Source: Thermoplasmata archaeon (GTDB taxonomy: Archaea > Thermoplasmatota > Thermoplasmata > Lutacidiplasmatales > UBA184). From it: a stretch of 21,288 nucleotides of DNA. Positions 14,628 through 21,288 of the stretch are shown here, in pieces. The position numbers were made by a program, and so were the translations under genes. The notes under the pieces are model-generated. The model was not told where the DNA came from, did no database searches, and saw only the letters and a program-made list of their open reading frames with translations. Position 1 is the first letter of the stretch. The number at the start of each line of letters is the position of its first letter. The stretch lies in assembly GCA_030040865.1 (NCBI GenBank), contig JASHSX010000102.1:1-21288 (forward strand), given 5' to 3'.

Positions 14628-14635
14628 CTTATAGA
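14628..14635 (+). promoter_or_regulatory. TATA box upstream of sat
   Basis: CTTATAGA is the clearest TATA box in the window, centred about 67 bases before the GTG start of sat. A transcript beginning about 26 bases downstream would carry a leader of about 40 bases, and that leader contains a GAGGGG ribosome-binding site (14684-14689) 8 bases before the GTG. This gene is therefore leadered, unlike several neighbours. Confidence 0.6.
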
Positions 14636-14697
14636 CCCGGTCGGCACGGTCCGATCGGGGAGCCTGAGCCGTTGAGCCGGAGCGAGGGGCCACGATC

Positions 14698-15909
14698 GTG
14701 GGAGCGGACGCCGGGGACCCGCGGGGGCCCCCCGTGATCCCCGAAGCCCACGGGGGCCGGCTCGTCGACCGGGTCCTCTCGGAGACGGAGCGCGCACGCC
14801 GCGAAGGAGAACGGGGGCATCTCCCGTCGATCCGGCCCGCGATCGACCAGCTCTACGATCTGGAGAAGATCGCCGTCGGCGCGTACTCGCCCCTCGAGGG
14901 GTTCATGGACGCAACGACGCTCGATTCGGTCCTCGAGACCGGGCGACTTCCCGGCGGCCTTCCCTGGAGCCTGCCGATCCTTCTGCCGGTCCCTCGCCCC
15001 GAGGACCAGAAGGTCGCCGAGACCCTCCGGGCCGGCGACGACGTCGCGCTCCTCGACGCCGCGGGGGGGTTCCGGGGCGTCCTCCACCTCGAGGCCCGCT
15101 TCCGGTTCGATCGCGCCCGGGTCGCGGAGTCCGCCTACGGCACCGTAGACCCGGCGCACCCGAACGTGAAGGAACTCCTCAGCGGTCCCGACGTCGCCCT
15201 CGCGGGGAAGGTCGAGTCCGTAGCTCCTCGCCCGGCGACCCGGGGACCGCCCGAGCTCACGCCCCGCGAGAGTCGCGAGCTGTTCCGGTCCCGCGGGTGG
15301 TCGAACGTCTCCGCGTACCAGTGCCGGAACCCTCCGCACACCGCCCACGAGTACCTCCAGCGCGTCACGCTGGAGCGCGAGGACGTCGACGCGCTGTTCA
15401 TCCATCCGGTCGTGGGACGCCTCAAGGCCGGCGACTACCGCCCCGAGGTGATCGTCCGGGCGTACGAGGCGCTCGCGCGCGGCTACTGCGCCCCCGATCG
15501 GGTCGTGCTGAGCCCCTTCACGATCGCGATGCGTTATGCCGGCCCCAAGGCGGCGCTGTTCCTCGCGATCGTCCGGAAGAATTTCGGCTGCAGCCGGTAC
15601 ATCGTGGGTCGCGATCAGGCCGGGGTCGGGAAGTTCTACGACCCCTACGCATGCCACCGGATCTTCGACCGGTTCGACGTGGGAATCCTGCCCCTCCGGT
15701 ACGAGGAGGCGTTCTACTGTCGGGCGTGCGGCTCGACCGCGACGGCCAAGACCTGCCCGCATCCCGCCTCCGACCGGGTCGACACGAGCCAGACCCGGAT
15801 CCGGGCCGCGCTCGCGAGCGGCGGTCCGATCCCGCCGGAGCTGCTCCGTCCCGAGGTCGCGGCGATCCTTCGCGAACCGGACGTCCTGCTACCGGCCGCC
15901 GACCCCTGA
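14698..15909 (+). CDS. sat: sulfate adenylyltransferase (ATP sulfurylase)
   Basis: This 403-aa enzyme forms adenosine 5'-phosphosulfate from ATP and sulfate, the first step of sulfate assimilation or dissimilation, and acts in the cytoplasm. An N-terminal PUA-like domain is followed by the catalytic domain with QCRNPPHTAH (208-217), HPVVGRLKAGD (236-246) and GRDQAG (304-309, where most relatives have His in place of Gln). Near the C-terminus C341, C344, C353 and H355 form the zinc site of the single-polypeptide bacterial/archaeal type. The GTG start is supported by a GAGGGG site and no earlier start is open in frame; a GTG at 14734 (VIPEAHGG) is a credible alternative matching the usual family start. 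No APS kinase or APS reductase gene lies in the window. Confidence 0.9.
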   Translation: MGADAGDPRGPPVIPEAHGGRLVDRVLSETERARREGERGHLPSIRPAIDQLYDLEKIAVGAYSPLEGFMDATTLDSVLETGRLPGGLPWSLPILLPVPRPEDQKVAETLRAGDDVALLDAAGGFRGVLHLEARFRFDRARVAESAYGTVDPAHPNVKELLSGPDVALAGKVESVAPRPATRGPPELTPRESRELFRSRGWSNVSAYQCRNPPHTAHEYLQRVTLEREDVDALFIHPVVGRLKAGDYRPEVIVRAYEALARGYCAPDRVVLSPFTIAMRYAGPKAALFLAIVRKNFGCSRYIVGRDQAGVGKFYDPYACHRIFDRFDVGILPLRYEEAFYCRACGSTATAKTCPHPASDRVDTSQTRIRAALASGGPIPPELLRPEVAAILREPDVLLPAADP

Positions 15910-15964
15910 TCCGCGGGGACCGGGGGACCTCCGTCGGCGGCTCCGGCGCCCGGACGACGCGGCG

Positions 15965-16747
15965 TCACTCGACCCGAAGGAACCGGCTCGAGACGAAGTA
16001 GCCGATCGAGAGCATCACGCCCGCGAACAGCGCGAGGTAGCCGAGGTACCACCAGTCGGTCGCGGTGCCGAGCACGAAGCTGCGCCCGAGGAGCGCCGAG
16101 AAGGTGATCGGGTTGTAGTCGGAGATCGCCTGCATCCACGCCGGGAAATGCGCGCTCGAGAACAGGGCCCCGCTCGAGAACATGAGCGGCATCGTGATGA
16201 AGTTCGAGACGACGCCCGGCGTTTGCCAGTCCGTCGATCGGGCGGTGATCGCCAGGAAGAGGCTGCAGAAGCCGATCGCGAGCAGCATGAGACCGCCGAT
16301 CCACGCCGCCCACTCGAGCGGCGAGAGACGGAGCGAGACCCCGAAGAGGAGCGCCGCGGCGATCATGATCGGGAACTGCACGAGCCCCCGGCTCGCCGAC
16401 CCGAGCGCCTTCGTCACGAAGACGGTCCCCTTCGAGGTGGGCGTGATCAGGATGCGCTTCATGAAACCGAACCGCTTGTCCTGGATCGTGCTCATCGAGC
16501 CGAACATCCCGACCGTGAGCATCGACGTGGAAAGGACCCCCGGCAGCAGGAACTGGATGTAGGACGTCGCGGTCGTACCGGTGACGCTCTCCAGGGCGGA
16601 GGCCGGGAGGAGGGCGAAGCTGCTGCCGAAGAATGCGAGCCACATGAACGGCTGCACGATCGTGAGGATGAGGACGAACGGATTGCGGAACGTCCGCAGG
16701 AGTTCGCGCGCGTAGAGCCCCCAGAACGGGCTCAGCGGCACCCTCAT
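15965..16747 (-). CDS. ABC-2 type transporter permease
   Basis: This 260-aa integral membrane protein has six hydrophobic helices in the ABC-2 pattern: a cytoplasmic start (YARELLRTFRNPF), helix one (FVLILTIVQPFMWLAFFGSSF), an external loop, SMSTIQDKRFGFMKRILITP (the conserved EKexGTle-type segment before helix three) and further helices up to FAGVMLSIGYFV, ending RFLRVE. Its ATG overlaps the stop of the ATPase gene by four bases (ATGA), so the two are translationally coupled and would form a homodimeric exporter with two ATPase subunits. The family carries drugs, lipids or polysaccharides; the substrate is unknown. PadR control of the operon suggests drug or lipophilic compound efflux. Confidence 0.87.
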   Translation of the reverse strand: MRVPLSPFWGLYARELLRTFRNPFVLILTIVQPFMWLAFFGSSFALLPASALESVTGTTATSYIQFLLPGVLSTSMLTVGMFGSMSTIQDKRFGFMKRILITPTSKGTVFVTKALGSASRGLVQFPIMIAAALLFGVSLRLSPLEWAAWIGGLMLLAIGFCSLFLAITARSTDWQTPGVVSNFITMPLMFSSGALFSSAHFPAWMQAISDYNPITFSALLGRSFVLGTATDWWYLGYLALFAGVMLSIGYFVSSRFLRVE

Positions 16748-17736
16748 CGCCGGGCCCTCTGCATCTGGGCGTAGAAGCGGCGGACGTCGCGGATCGGCTC
16801 GTCGTCCCCGATCCGGCGGCCGGTGATGTCGAGGAACACGGTCTCGAGGCTCGGCTTCTCGACACTGATCTTCCGGATCTGGTCCGACTGGATCCTCCGG
16901 AACAGCTGCGGCAGGAACGCCTCCGAGGAGCCCACGCGGATCATCCAGTCGTTCCCCTGAGGGCGCGCCTCCTGCACGCCCGCGATCGACGCGAACAGCG
17001 TGGGGTCGACGGCCTCGGCGGTCTCGAGCTGGACGATGTCGCCGCTCACCCGGGCCTTGAGCTCGGACGGAGTGCCCTCGGCGAGGATACGCCCGTGGTC
17101 GATGATGGCGATCCGCTCGCAGAGGGCGTCGGCCTCTTCGATATAGTGGGTCGTCAGCAGGACGGTGACGTCGAACTCCTTGCGGACCTGGGTCACGATG
17201 TCCCAGAGCATCCGACGGGTGCTGACGTCGAGCCCCATCGTCGGCTCGTCCATGAAGATCACCCGGGGCTGGTGGAGGAGCGCGAGGGCGATCTCGAGCT
17301 TCTTGCGCATCCCGGTCGAGAAGTGGCTCACCTTGTCGTCGGCGCGATCGGCGAGCGAGAAGTACGCGAGCAGGTCGTCGGCCCGCGACTCCCAGCCCTT
17401 GAGGCTCTGGAGCTTCGCCTGCAGCCAGAGGTTCTCCCGGGCGGTGAAGTCGTCGTCGAGGATCACCTCGGCGGCGACCCAACCGATCCGCGCCTTCGCC
17501 TCCATCGGCTGGGTGCGGATGTTGTACCCCGCGACCCGGGCATCGCCGGCGGTGATTTCGGTGATCCCGGTGAGCGCCTTGATGAGCGTCGTCTTCCCCG
17601 CGCCGTTCGGGCCCAGCAGGCCGAAGACGGTCCCGGACCGGATCGAGAGATCGACGTCGACGAGCGCACGGATCGCGCGGTCGCCCGACCCGTACGTCTT
17701 CGACAGGTGATCGACGACGATCGCGTCCTCGGCCAC
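16744..17736 (-). CDS. ABC transporter ATP-binding protein (DrrA-like)
   Basis: This 330-aa ATPase energises the adjacent ABC-2 permease. It shows Walker A GPNGAGKTT (42-50), an ABC signature of variant form FSTGMRKK (139-146, canonically LSGGQ), Walker B VIFMDEPT (159-166), D-loop MGLD and H-loop His in TTHYIEEAD. The Q-loop is unusual: the expected VPQE is VAAE (87-90), with Ala at 89 in place of the glutamine. About 90 residues after the nucleotide domain form a C-terminal regulatory extension like that of daunorubicin/bacitracin-type exporters. The start is a GTG one base after the PadR stop, and the stop overlaps the permease ATG. The gene is the middle of a padR-ATPase-permease operon. 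Confidence 0.88.
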   Translation of the reverse strand: MAEDAIVVDHLSKTYGSGDRAIRALVDVDLSIRSGTVFGLLGPNGAGKTTLIKALTGITEITAGDARVAGYNIRTQPMEAKARIGWVAAEVILDDDFTARENLWLQAKLQSLKGWESRADDLLAYFSLADRADDKVSHFSTGMRKKLEIALALLHQPRVIFMDEPTMGLDVSTRRMLWDIVTQVRKEFDVTVLLTTHYIEEADALCERIAIIDHGRILAEGTPSELKARVSGDIVQLETAEAVDPTLFASIAGVQEARPQGNDWMIRVGSSEAFLPQLFRRIQSDQIRKISVEKPSLETVFLDITGRRIGDDEPIRDVRRFYAQMQRARR

Positions 17737-17737
17737 G

Positions 17738-18274
17738 CTACGGACCCCCCGAGCGGCGCCGCGGTCGGGCTCTCGGCCCGCCGAGCCGGCGCATCGACTC
17801 GGTAAGCTCCGCGATCGCCTCTGCCCGCAGGCTGCGCGAGCCCACCCGGGCGTCCGGCCGCCGGGCCAGATACGCGTCGAGCGCGTCGAGGTGCCGACGC
17901 AGGTGACGGAGCATGTGCTCTCCCGGGTCGGCGGAGCCGGCGATCTCGGCCCAGAGGAGGCTCAGGTCGGGGGCGCCCGGCCCCGCGTCGGCCATCCGAG
18001 CACGGATCCGTCGGAGCATCGCGCGACCGGCCGGGGTGACCGAGTAGATCCGCCGCGCGCCGCGGACGTCGGACCGCGCCCACTTCCGTTCCACGAGCGA
18101 CCGGAGCGCGGGGTAGATCGCGCCCGGTCCCGGGCGCCACGCCCCGTCCGTCTTCGCCGCGATCCGCTGCGCGAGCGAGTACCCGTAGATCGATCCCTCC
18201 CGGTCGAGCGTCGCGAGCGCATACAGCCGGAGGACCCGGGCGGGCAACGGCCCGCGAGGAGGAGGGGGCGCCAT
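17738..18274 (-). CDS. PadR family transcriptional regulator
   Basis: This 178-aa DNA-binding protein has the PadR winged helix: LYALATLDREGSIYGYSLAQRI, then GPGAIYPALRSLVERKW (residues 49-65) and the wing ending RRIYSVTPAGR (74-84). A C-terminal helical part of about 85 residues should mediate dimerisation. The N-terminus starts with a short proline-rich stretch (MAPPPPRGPLPAR). I chose the ATG at 18274 rather than an in-frame ATG 60 bases upstream because the TATA box lies 28 bases before it. It is the first gene of the operon with the ABC exporter. PadR proteins usually repress such operons and their own gene and release on ligand binding, which fits the palindromes around its promoter. 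Confidence 0.87.
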   Translation of the reverse strand: MAPPPPRGPLPARVLRLYALATLDREGSIYGYSLAQRIAAKTDGAWRPGPGAIYPALRSLVERKWARSDVRGARRIYSVTPAGRAMLRRIRARMADAGPGAPDLSLLWAEIAGSADPGEHMLRHLRRHLDALDAYLARRPDARVGSRSLRAEAIAELTESMRRLGGPRARPRRRSGGP

Positions 18275-18306
18275 GATACCGAACAATGTATCGAATTCGA
18301 TATAAC
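18275..18306 (-). promoter_or_regulatory. padR promoter with palindromic operator-like elements
   Basis: On the minus strand GTTATATC (18306-18299) is a TATA box centred 28 bases before the padR ATG, giving a leaderless transcript. TATCGAATTCGATA (18289-18302) is a perfect 14-bp palindrome overlapping the box, and GATAC-N8-GTATC (18275-18292) is a second inverted repeat reaching the start codon. A PadR dimer bound here would block TBP or polymerase; that part is inference. Confidence 0.6.
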
Positions 18307-18444
18307 TCGATCGCCCGAGCTCGCCGGTCGTCACGGGTCCGAACGGCGAGGGTCGCGGGGAACGGCCCGACCCGCGAGGGGGACGGGCTCACGCCGAGCG
18401 CGGGACGCGGAGGTCTCGGGACCGTCCGCTGGGCGGGAGTCGGA

Positions 18445-18466
18445 CGCCCGATCGCGGGATCGGGCG
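18445..18466 (-). terminator. hairpin immediately after the GltD-like gene
   Basis: CGCCCGATC (18445-18453) and GATCGGGCG (18458-18466) form a perfect 9-bp stem with a 4-base GCGG loop, two bases beyond the TAG stop of the oxidoreductase gene. No T-run follows in the transcript direction, so it may act as a 3'-end stabiliser or a non-canonical terminator. Confidence 0.45.
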
Positions 18467-18468
18467 GC

Positions 18469-19896
18469 CTAGGGGGTCCAGGTGGGTGCCCCGTACCCGC
18501 TGGGCAGGCGCGGGGGCTCGGGACCCCCGAACGGGTCCGGCCGAGGTTCGGCCGCGCGACCGTGCTTCTTCGCGAGGTACGCGTCGATCGCGGTCGCGGC
18601 CCGCTCGCCGGCGGCCATCGCGTGGACGACCGAGCGGCCGCCCGTCGCGAAGACTCCCTCCACGTCGGTCATCCAGTCCTCGCGGGCGCCCTGCGGCCAG
18701 CCCATGGAGGCGAACTTGAAGCCGTAGTCGGGGTCGAAGCCCGCGACGTCGGCGACCTCGCCCACGGCGACGATGACCATATCGCACTCGATCGTCTCCT
18801 CGGAGTTCGGTACGACCACGAGCGTCCGGCGCCCCTTCGCGTCCGGCGGGCCGTGCTCGGTGCGTTCGACCACTAGACCCTCGACGTGGTCGGTGCCGAC
18901 GATCGCCTTCGGCGACCGATAGAACACGTACTGGACGCCCTCGTACTGACCGCCCGTCTTTTCCTCCTCGGTCGCCTTCATGTCCTCGGGGCCCCGTCGG
19001 TAGACGAGGAGCACCTCGCCCCCGTCGGTGAGGCGGCGCGCCGAGCGGGCGGCGTCGAGCGCGACGTCCCCGGCACCGATCACCACGACCTTGCGGCCGG
19101 TCCGACCGAAGAGGCCCTCGGGCCGCTTGTTCATCGCCAGGAGGAACGGGAGGGCGTGGTAGACGCCGGGGAGCCCCTCTCCGGGGATCCCGAGCTCGCG
19201 CGCCTTGGAGGCGCCGATCGTCACGAGCACCGCCTCGTATCCCTCGTCGAGCAGGGTCTTCGGAGTGTAGTCCGTGCCACACTTCCGGCCGGCGACGAAC
19301 GTGATCTCGAGGTTCTTCCACCGGGCAAGATCGACCTCGAGGTCGTCCGGGTCCAGGTGGTAGCGCGGGATGGTGTTGATCTGGCCGCCGAGGAACGGTT
19401 CCGTCTCGAACACCGTGACGGGGTGGCCCCGGACCGCGAGGTCCCAGGCGGCCATCAGGCCGGCCGGGCCGGCGCCGATCACGGCGACGCGTTCGTTCTT
19501 CCGCTTGGACGGCACGTAGAGCAGGTCCGACTTGCCGAAGTCCATCGCCGCCCGCTTTAAGTGGCGGATCGCGATCGGAACGCCGCGACCGGCCATGATG
19601 CAGTCGTCCTCGCAGAAGTGGTAGCACGTCTTGCAGAGGACCGTGGAGAGCGGATTCTCCCGGAGCGTCAGTCGGGCGGCGCCGTCAAAGTCGCGCTCAC
19701 CGATCAGGATGTTGTACCCGCGGCAGTCCTGCATGATGGGACAGCCCTGGATGCAGTAGGGCATGGCACACTGGAGGCACCGTTGTCCCTCGAGAACGGC
19801 CTGCTCGAGGGTGTACGGCTCGTCGATGAGCGCGAACTTCTCGATGCGCTCCTCGCGATTGGCCTCCTCGATCGGCACCCGCTCGTAACGATCCAT
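18469..19896 (-). CDS. GltD-like FAD/NAD(P)H Fe-S oxidoreductase (glutamate synthase small-subunit family)
   Basis: This 475-aa protein belongs to the GltD/NfnB/SudB family, which passes electrons from NAD(P)H through FAD and two [4Fe-4S] clusters to a partner. The N-terminus has the cysteine set C40/C43/C48/C52 (CLQC...CIQGCP) and C88/C91/C95/C99. The FAD motif GAGPAG is at 141-146 and the NAD(P) motif GAGDVA at 274-279. In the C-terminal FAD segment VFATGGRSVVHAM the usual GD is GG, so the acidic FAD contact is missing. The ATG at 19896 has a strong GGAGGTG ribosome-binding site 10 bases before it; a longer frame is open upstream but lacks family character. No large GltB subunit is seen nearby, so the partner may be elsewhere or the role may differ. 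Confidence 0.85.
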   Translation of the reverse strand: MDRYERVPIEEANREERIEKFALIDEPYTLEQAVLEGQRCLQCAMPYCIQGCPIMQDCRGYNILIGERDFDGAARLTLRENPLSTVLCKTCYHFCEDDCIMAGRGVPIAIRHLKRAAMDFGKSDLLYVPSKRKNERVAVIGAGPAGLMAAWDLAVRGHPVTVFETEPFLGGQINTIPRYHLDPDDLEVDLARWKNLEITFVAGRKCGTDYTPKTLLDEGYEAVLVTIGASKARELGIPGEGLPGVYHALPFLLAMNKRPEGLFGRTGRKVVVIGAGDVALDAARSARRLTDGGEVLLVYRRGPEDMKATEEEKTGGQYEGVQYVFYRSPKAIVGTDHVEGLVVERTEHGPPDAKGRRTLVVVPNSEETIECDMVIVAVGEVADVAGFDPDYGFKFASMGWPQGAREDWMTDVEGVFATGGRSVVHAMAAGERAATAIDAYLAKKHGRAAEPRPDPFGGPEPPRLPSGYGAPTWTP

Positions 19897-19906
19897 CGCC
19901 GTCCGG

Positions 19907-19958
19907 CACCTCCGTACGTGCCCGTGTTCCCTTTGGAGACCTTCGCGCGTGCTAAAGC
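19907..19958 (-). promoter_or_regulatory. promoter and ribosome-binding site of the GltD-like gene
   Basis: On the minus strand the AT-rich GGCTTTAGC (19958-19950) could be a TATA box, and GGAGGTG (19913-19907) lies 10 bases before the ATG. GGAGGTG matches the archaeal anti-Shine-Dalgarno sequence perfectly over seven bases and decides the start codon. The leader would be about 30 bases long. Confidence 0.5.
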
Positions 19959-20109
19959 CTTCGCGGGTGCGAGTGCGATGGGGTCGCACGCGTCCCCCCG
20001 GCCGGGCCGAACGCGTCGGGGGGCTGCCGCGCCGGTTCGGACCGTGGGTCGGCCCGACCCCCGCGAGCGTTCTCCTAGGCGTCCGACGCGCCGGGGCGCT
20101 AGGGGCGCT

Positions 20110-20131
20110 GACTCCTCAAGGAGGGACTCCT
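20110..20131 (+). repeat. direct repeat before the methyltransferase gene
   Basis: The heptamer GACTCCT occurs at 20110-20116 and again at 20125-20131, with start-to-start spacing of 15 bases, directly before the gene. Between them AAGGAGGG forms a small inverted repeat with the first copy. No TATA-like box is evident nearby, so this may be a regulatory site or chance. Confidence 0.3.
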
Positions 20132-20142
20132 ATCCCCCGGAG

Positions 20143-20973
20143 ATGGACCGTCGCTTCGAGAGCGAGCTAGAACGCACCAGCCCGGAGTTCCAGAAGCTGG
20201 TCCGAAGCGTGCCGCTCCAATCCAGCCCGCCTCTGCCCGAGTACTGGCTGCGGTGCGAGATGCTCGAGCGCTACGTCGTGCTGCGCCGAGCGCTCCCGAC
20301 GCCGGGTGCCACGGTGCTTGAGGTAGGCGCAGGGCCGCATGCGATCTCGACGGTTCCGCTGGCTTTCGTCGTCGGCCCGCGGGGGCGCGTAGTGGCGGTG
20401 GAGCGACGACGATGGGGGAAGTTCCGCGAGATCGCCTCCGCGGGAGGGATGATGGACCGGATTCGACCGCTGGCGTGCGACGCCCGTCGACTTCCTCTCC
20501 GGAGCGGGGCGGTGGATCTCGCGGTCTGTCTTCACGGTCTTCGCTCTCTCCCGGACGACGCGACGGCTGTTGCCGTCCTCCGGGAGATGTTGAGGGTCTC
20601 CGGTCGCATCGTGCTCGCCGAGACCCTTCCCATCTCGCGGACCGACGCGCAGCGGGCCCACCTCGCGATGTACGGTTTGCGCGAGGAGGTCTTCCTCGCC
20701 GCGACGGGCCGTCGGGACGACGTAGGGTACCGAAGCCTCGATGAGATCGCCTCGCTCGTCGACCGGGCCGGCGGGGTCGCGGAGTCACCGATCGCGGTCG
20801 ACGTAGACCTGCCCCACGCGCTCGCCTACTTCCCGCGCGACGTGGCCGAGCGGATCGTCGACCCTGCGGATCGAGCGCGCCTCGTCGCGCAATGGGATGC
20901 CGCGAACGCTGCCCTCGAGCAGTACGGCGAGGATCATCCGCCCGTGGGGATCGTGCAAGCGCGTCCGCGCTGA
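20143..20973 (+). CDS. class I SAM-dependent methyltransferase
   Basis: This 276-aa enzyme shows motif I VLEVGAGP (58-65), a loop RGRVVAVERRRWGKF (motif II, acidic residue E), motif III-like CDARRLPLRSGAVDLAVCLHGL and a later LREMLRVSGRIVLAE, the usual order in UbiE/COQ5-like methyltransferases. The N-terminal ~55 residues form a helical lid and the last ~100 residues a variable region that may set the substrate. The substrate is not predictable. The ATG at 20143 is preceded by GGAG only two bases away, and a GGAGGG 18 bases upstream is rather far, so the initiation mode is unclear. The frame is open well upstream but is not protein-like there. It is alone and diverges from the GltD-like gene. 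Confidence 0.78.
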   Translation: MDRRFESELERTSPEFQKLVRSVPLQSSPPLPEYWLRCEMLERYVVLRRALPTPGATVLEVGAGPHAISTVPLAFVVGPRGRVVAVERRRWGKFREIASAGGMMDRIRPLACDARRLPLRSGAVDLAVCLHGLRSLPDDATAVAVLREMLRVSGRIVLAETLPISRTDAQRAHLAMYGLREEVFLAATGRRDDVGYRSLDEIASLVDRAGGVAESPIAVDVDLPHALAYFPRDVAERIVDPADRARLVAQWDAANAALEQYGEDHPPVGIVQARPR

Positions 20974-21038
20974 ACCGCTGGGGTCGCGGAGCCACGGTCC
21001 GTACCGCGGGGCCCCCCGGGTGCTTCCAGAAGTTCGAT

Positions 21039-21113
21039 CGGGCGCGGAGGGATTTGAACCCTCGACCACCGGGTTAGGAACCCGGTGCCCTATCCAGGCT
21101 AGGCTACGCGCCC
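21039..21113 (-). tRNA. tRNA-Arg (anticodon CCT)
   Basis: Read on the minus strand, the cloverleaf is complete: a 7-bp acceptor stem GGGCGCG/CGCGCCC, a D arm with GG in the loop, an anticodon stem CCGGG/CCCGG around TTCCTAA (anticodon CCT, decoding AGG), a 5-base variable region and a T arm GAGGG-TTCAAAT-CCCTC. The discriminator base is G. The CCA end is not encoded. No intron is present. A GATATC about 23 bases upstream may be its TATA box and overlaps the stop codon of the preceding gene. Confidence 0.93.
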
Positions 21114-21137
21114 GGACCCCCGACGGCCCTCGAGATA

Positions 21138-21288
21138 TCAGTGCTTCGCGGCCGGCGCTGCCGCAGGCTCGGGAGGGAGCAGCGTCTCGTAGCGATGGTC
21201 GATCGGAGCGACGAATCCCGTCGCCGCCTCCTGGAGGATCTCGATCCCTTCGAGGTACTCGCGCAACGTCGGAAGCACCGGGCGGCGC
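21138..21288 (-). CDS. C-terminal end of an unidentified gene (partial)
   Basis: The minus strand holds an open frame of 49 codons running in from beyond the window and ending at TGA (21140-21138). It encodes a plausible soluble C-terminus, LREYLEGIEILQEAATGFVAPIDHRYETLLPPEP, then an alanine/proline-rich tail ending KH. Codon use (GC-rich third positions) agrees with the neighbouring genes. No family is recognisable from this fragment. It lies just upstream of the tRNA-Arg gene on the same strand. Confidence 0.6.
   Translation of the reverse strand, partial: RRPVLPTLREYLEGIEILQEAATGFVAPIDHRYETLLPPEPAAAPAAKH

Noticed and set aside
20892..21077. Plus-strand frame ending in RRDLNPRPPG
   Set aside because: This ending is the well-known artefact of translating the antisense strand of a tRNA T arm; the region is the tRNA-Arg gene.
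1..21288. CRISPR arrays, insertion sequences, integrases or attachment sites
   Set aside because: No regularly spaced repeats, transposase or integrase motifs were seen. The tRNA-Arg 3' end shows no direct repeat within the window that would indicate an integrated element.

Overview
The window is very GC-rich and looks like a chromosomal segment of an archaeon, most probably a high-GC member of the Thermoplasmatota (Thermoplasmata-like). The main reasons are an archaeal-type phosphopantetheine adenylyltransferase, a DUF2116 zinc-ribbon membrane microprotein, a DUF5611 protein, Mut7-C RNase, a TrmG10-type tRNA methyltransferase, and TATA boxes about 27-29 bases upstream of start codons, which fits leaderless transcripts. 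The lineage is an inference from gene content, not from a marker gene.

Layout. Bases 1-4393 hold a tight three-gene cassette: a 72-aa helical protein, a 388-aa P-loop GTPase with all diagnostic motifs, and a 997-aa protein made of an unrecognised globular N-terminal domain, a proline-rich linker, a coiled coil of about 450 residues and a proline-rich tail. This is the least explained part of the window. It is followed by a DUF2116 zinc-ribbon/transmembrane microprotein, CoaD (PPAT) carrying a degenerate DUF84-like C-terminal domain, a 73-aa conserved-looking protein, a DUF5611 protein, and a site-2 protease with a secreted tail dense in N-glycosylation sequons (4431-7638). On the minus strand, a Mut7-C RNase and tRNA G10 methyltransferase pair (7619-9129) diverges from glmM (9198-10586) at a shared TATA region.

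Next come DUF1634 and TauE/SafE (minus, overlapping), a GH15 glucoamylase-type enzyme (plus) and a lone ATP sulfurylase (plus). A PadR - ABC ATPase - ABC-2 permease operon follows on the minus strand, with a palindromic operator-like element on its TATA box. After it are a GltD-like Fe-S/FAD oxidoreductase (minus), a class I SAM methyltransferase (plus), a tRNA-Arg(CCT) gene (minus) and the C-terminal end of an unidentified minus-strand gene.

How the genes relate. Most of the window is ordinary housekeeping: CoA synthesis, amino-sugar activation, tRNA modification, sulfate activation and glucan hydrolysis. It is arranged as short operons with frequent 1-4 base overlaps. No mobile elements, CRISPR arrays or integrases were seen, and no stretch over 300 bases lacks a gene.
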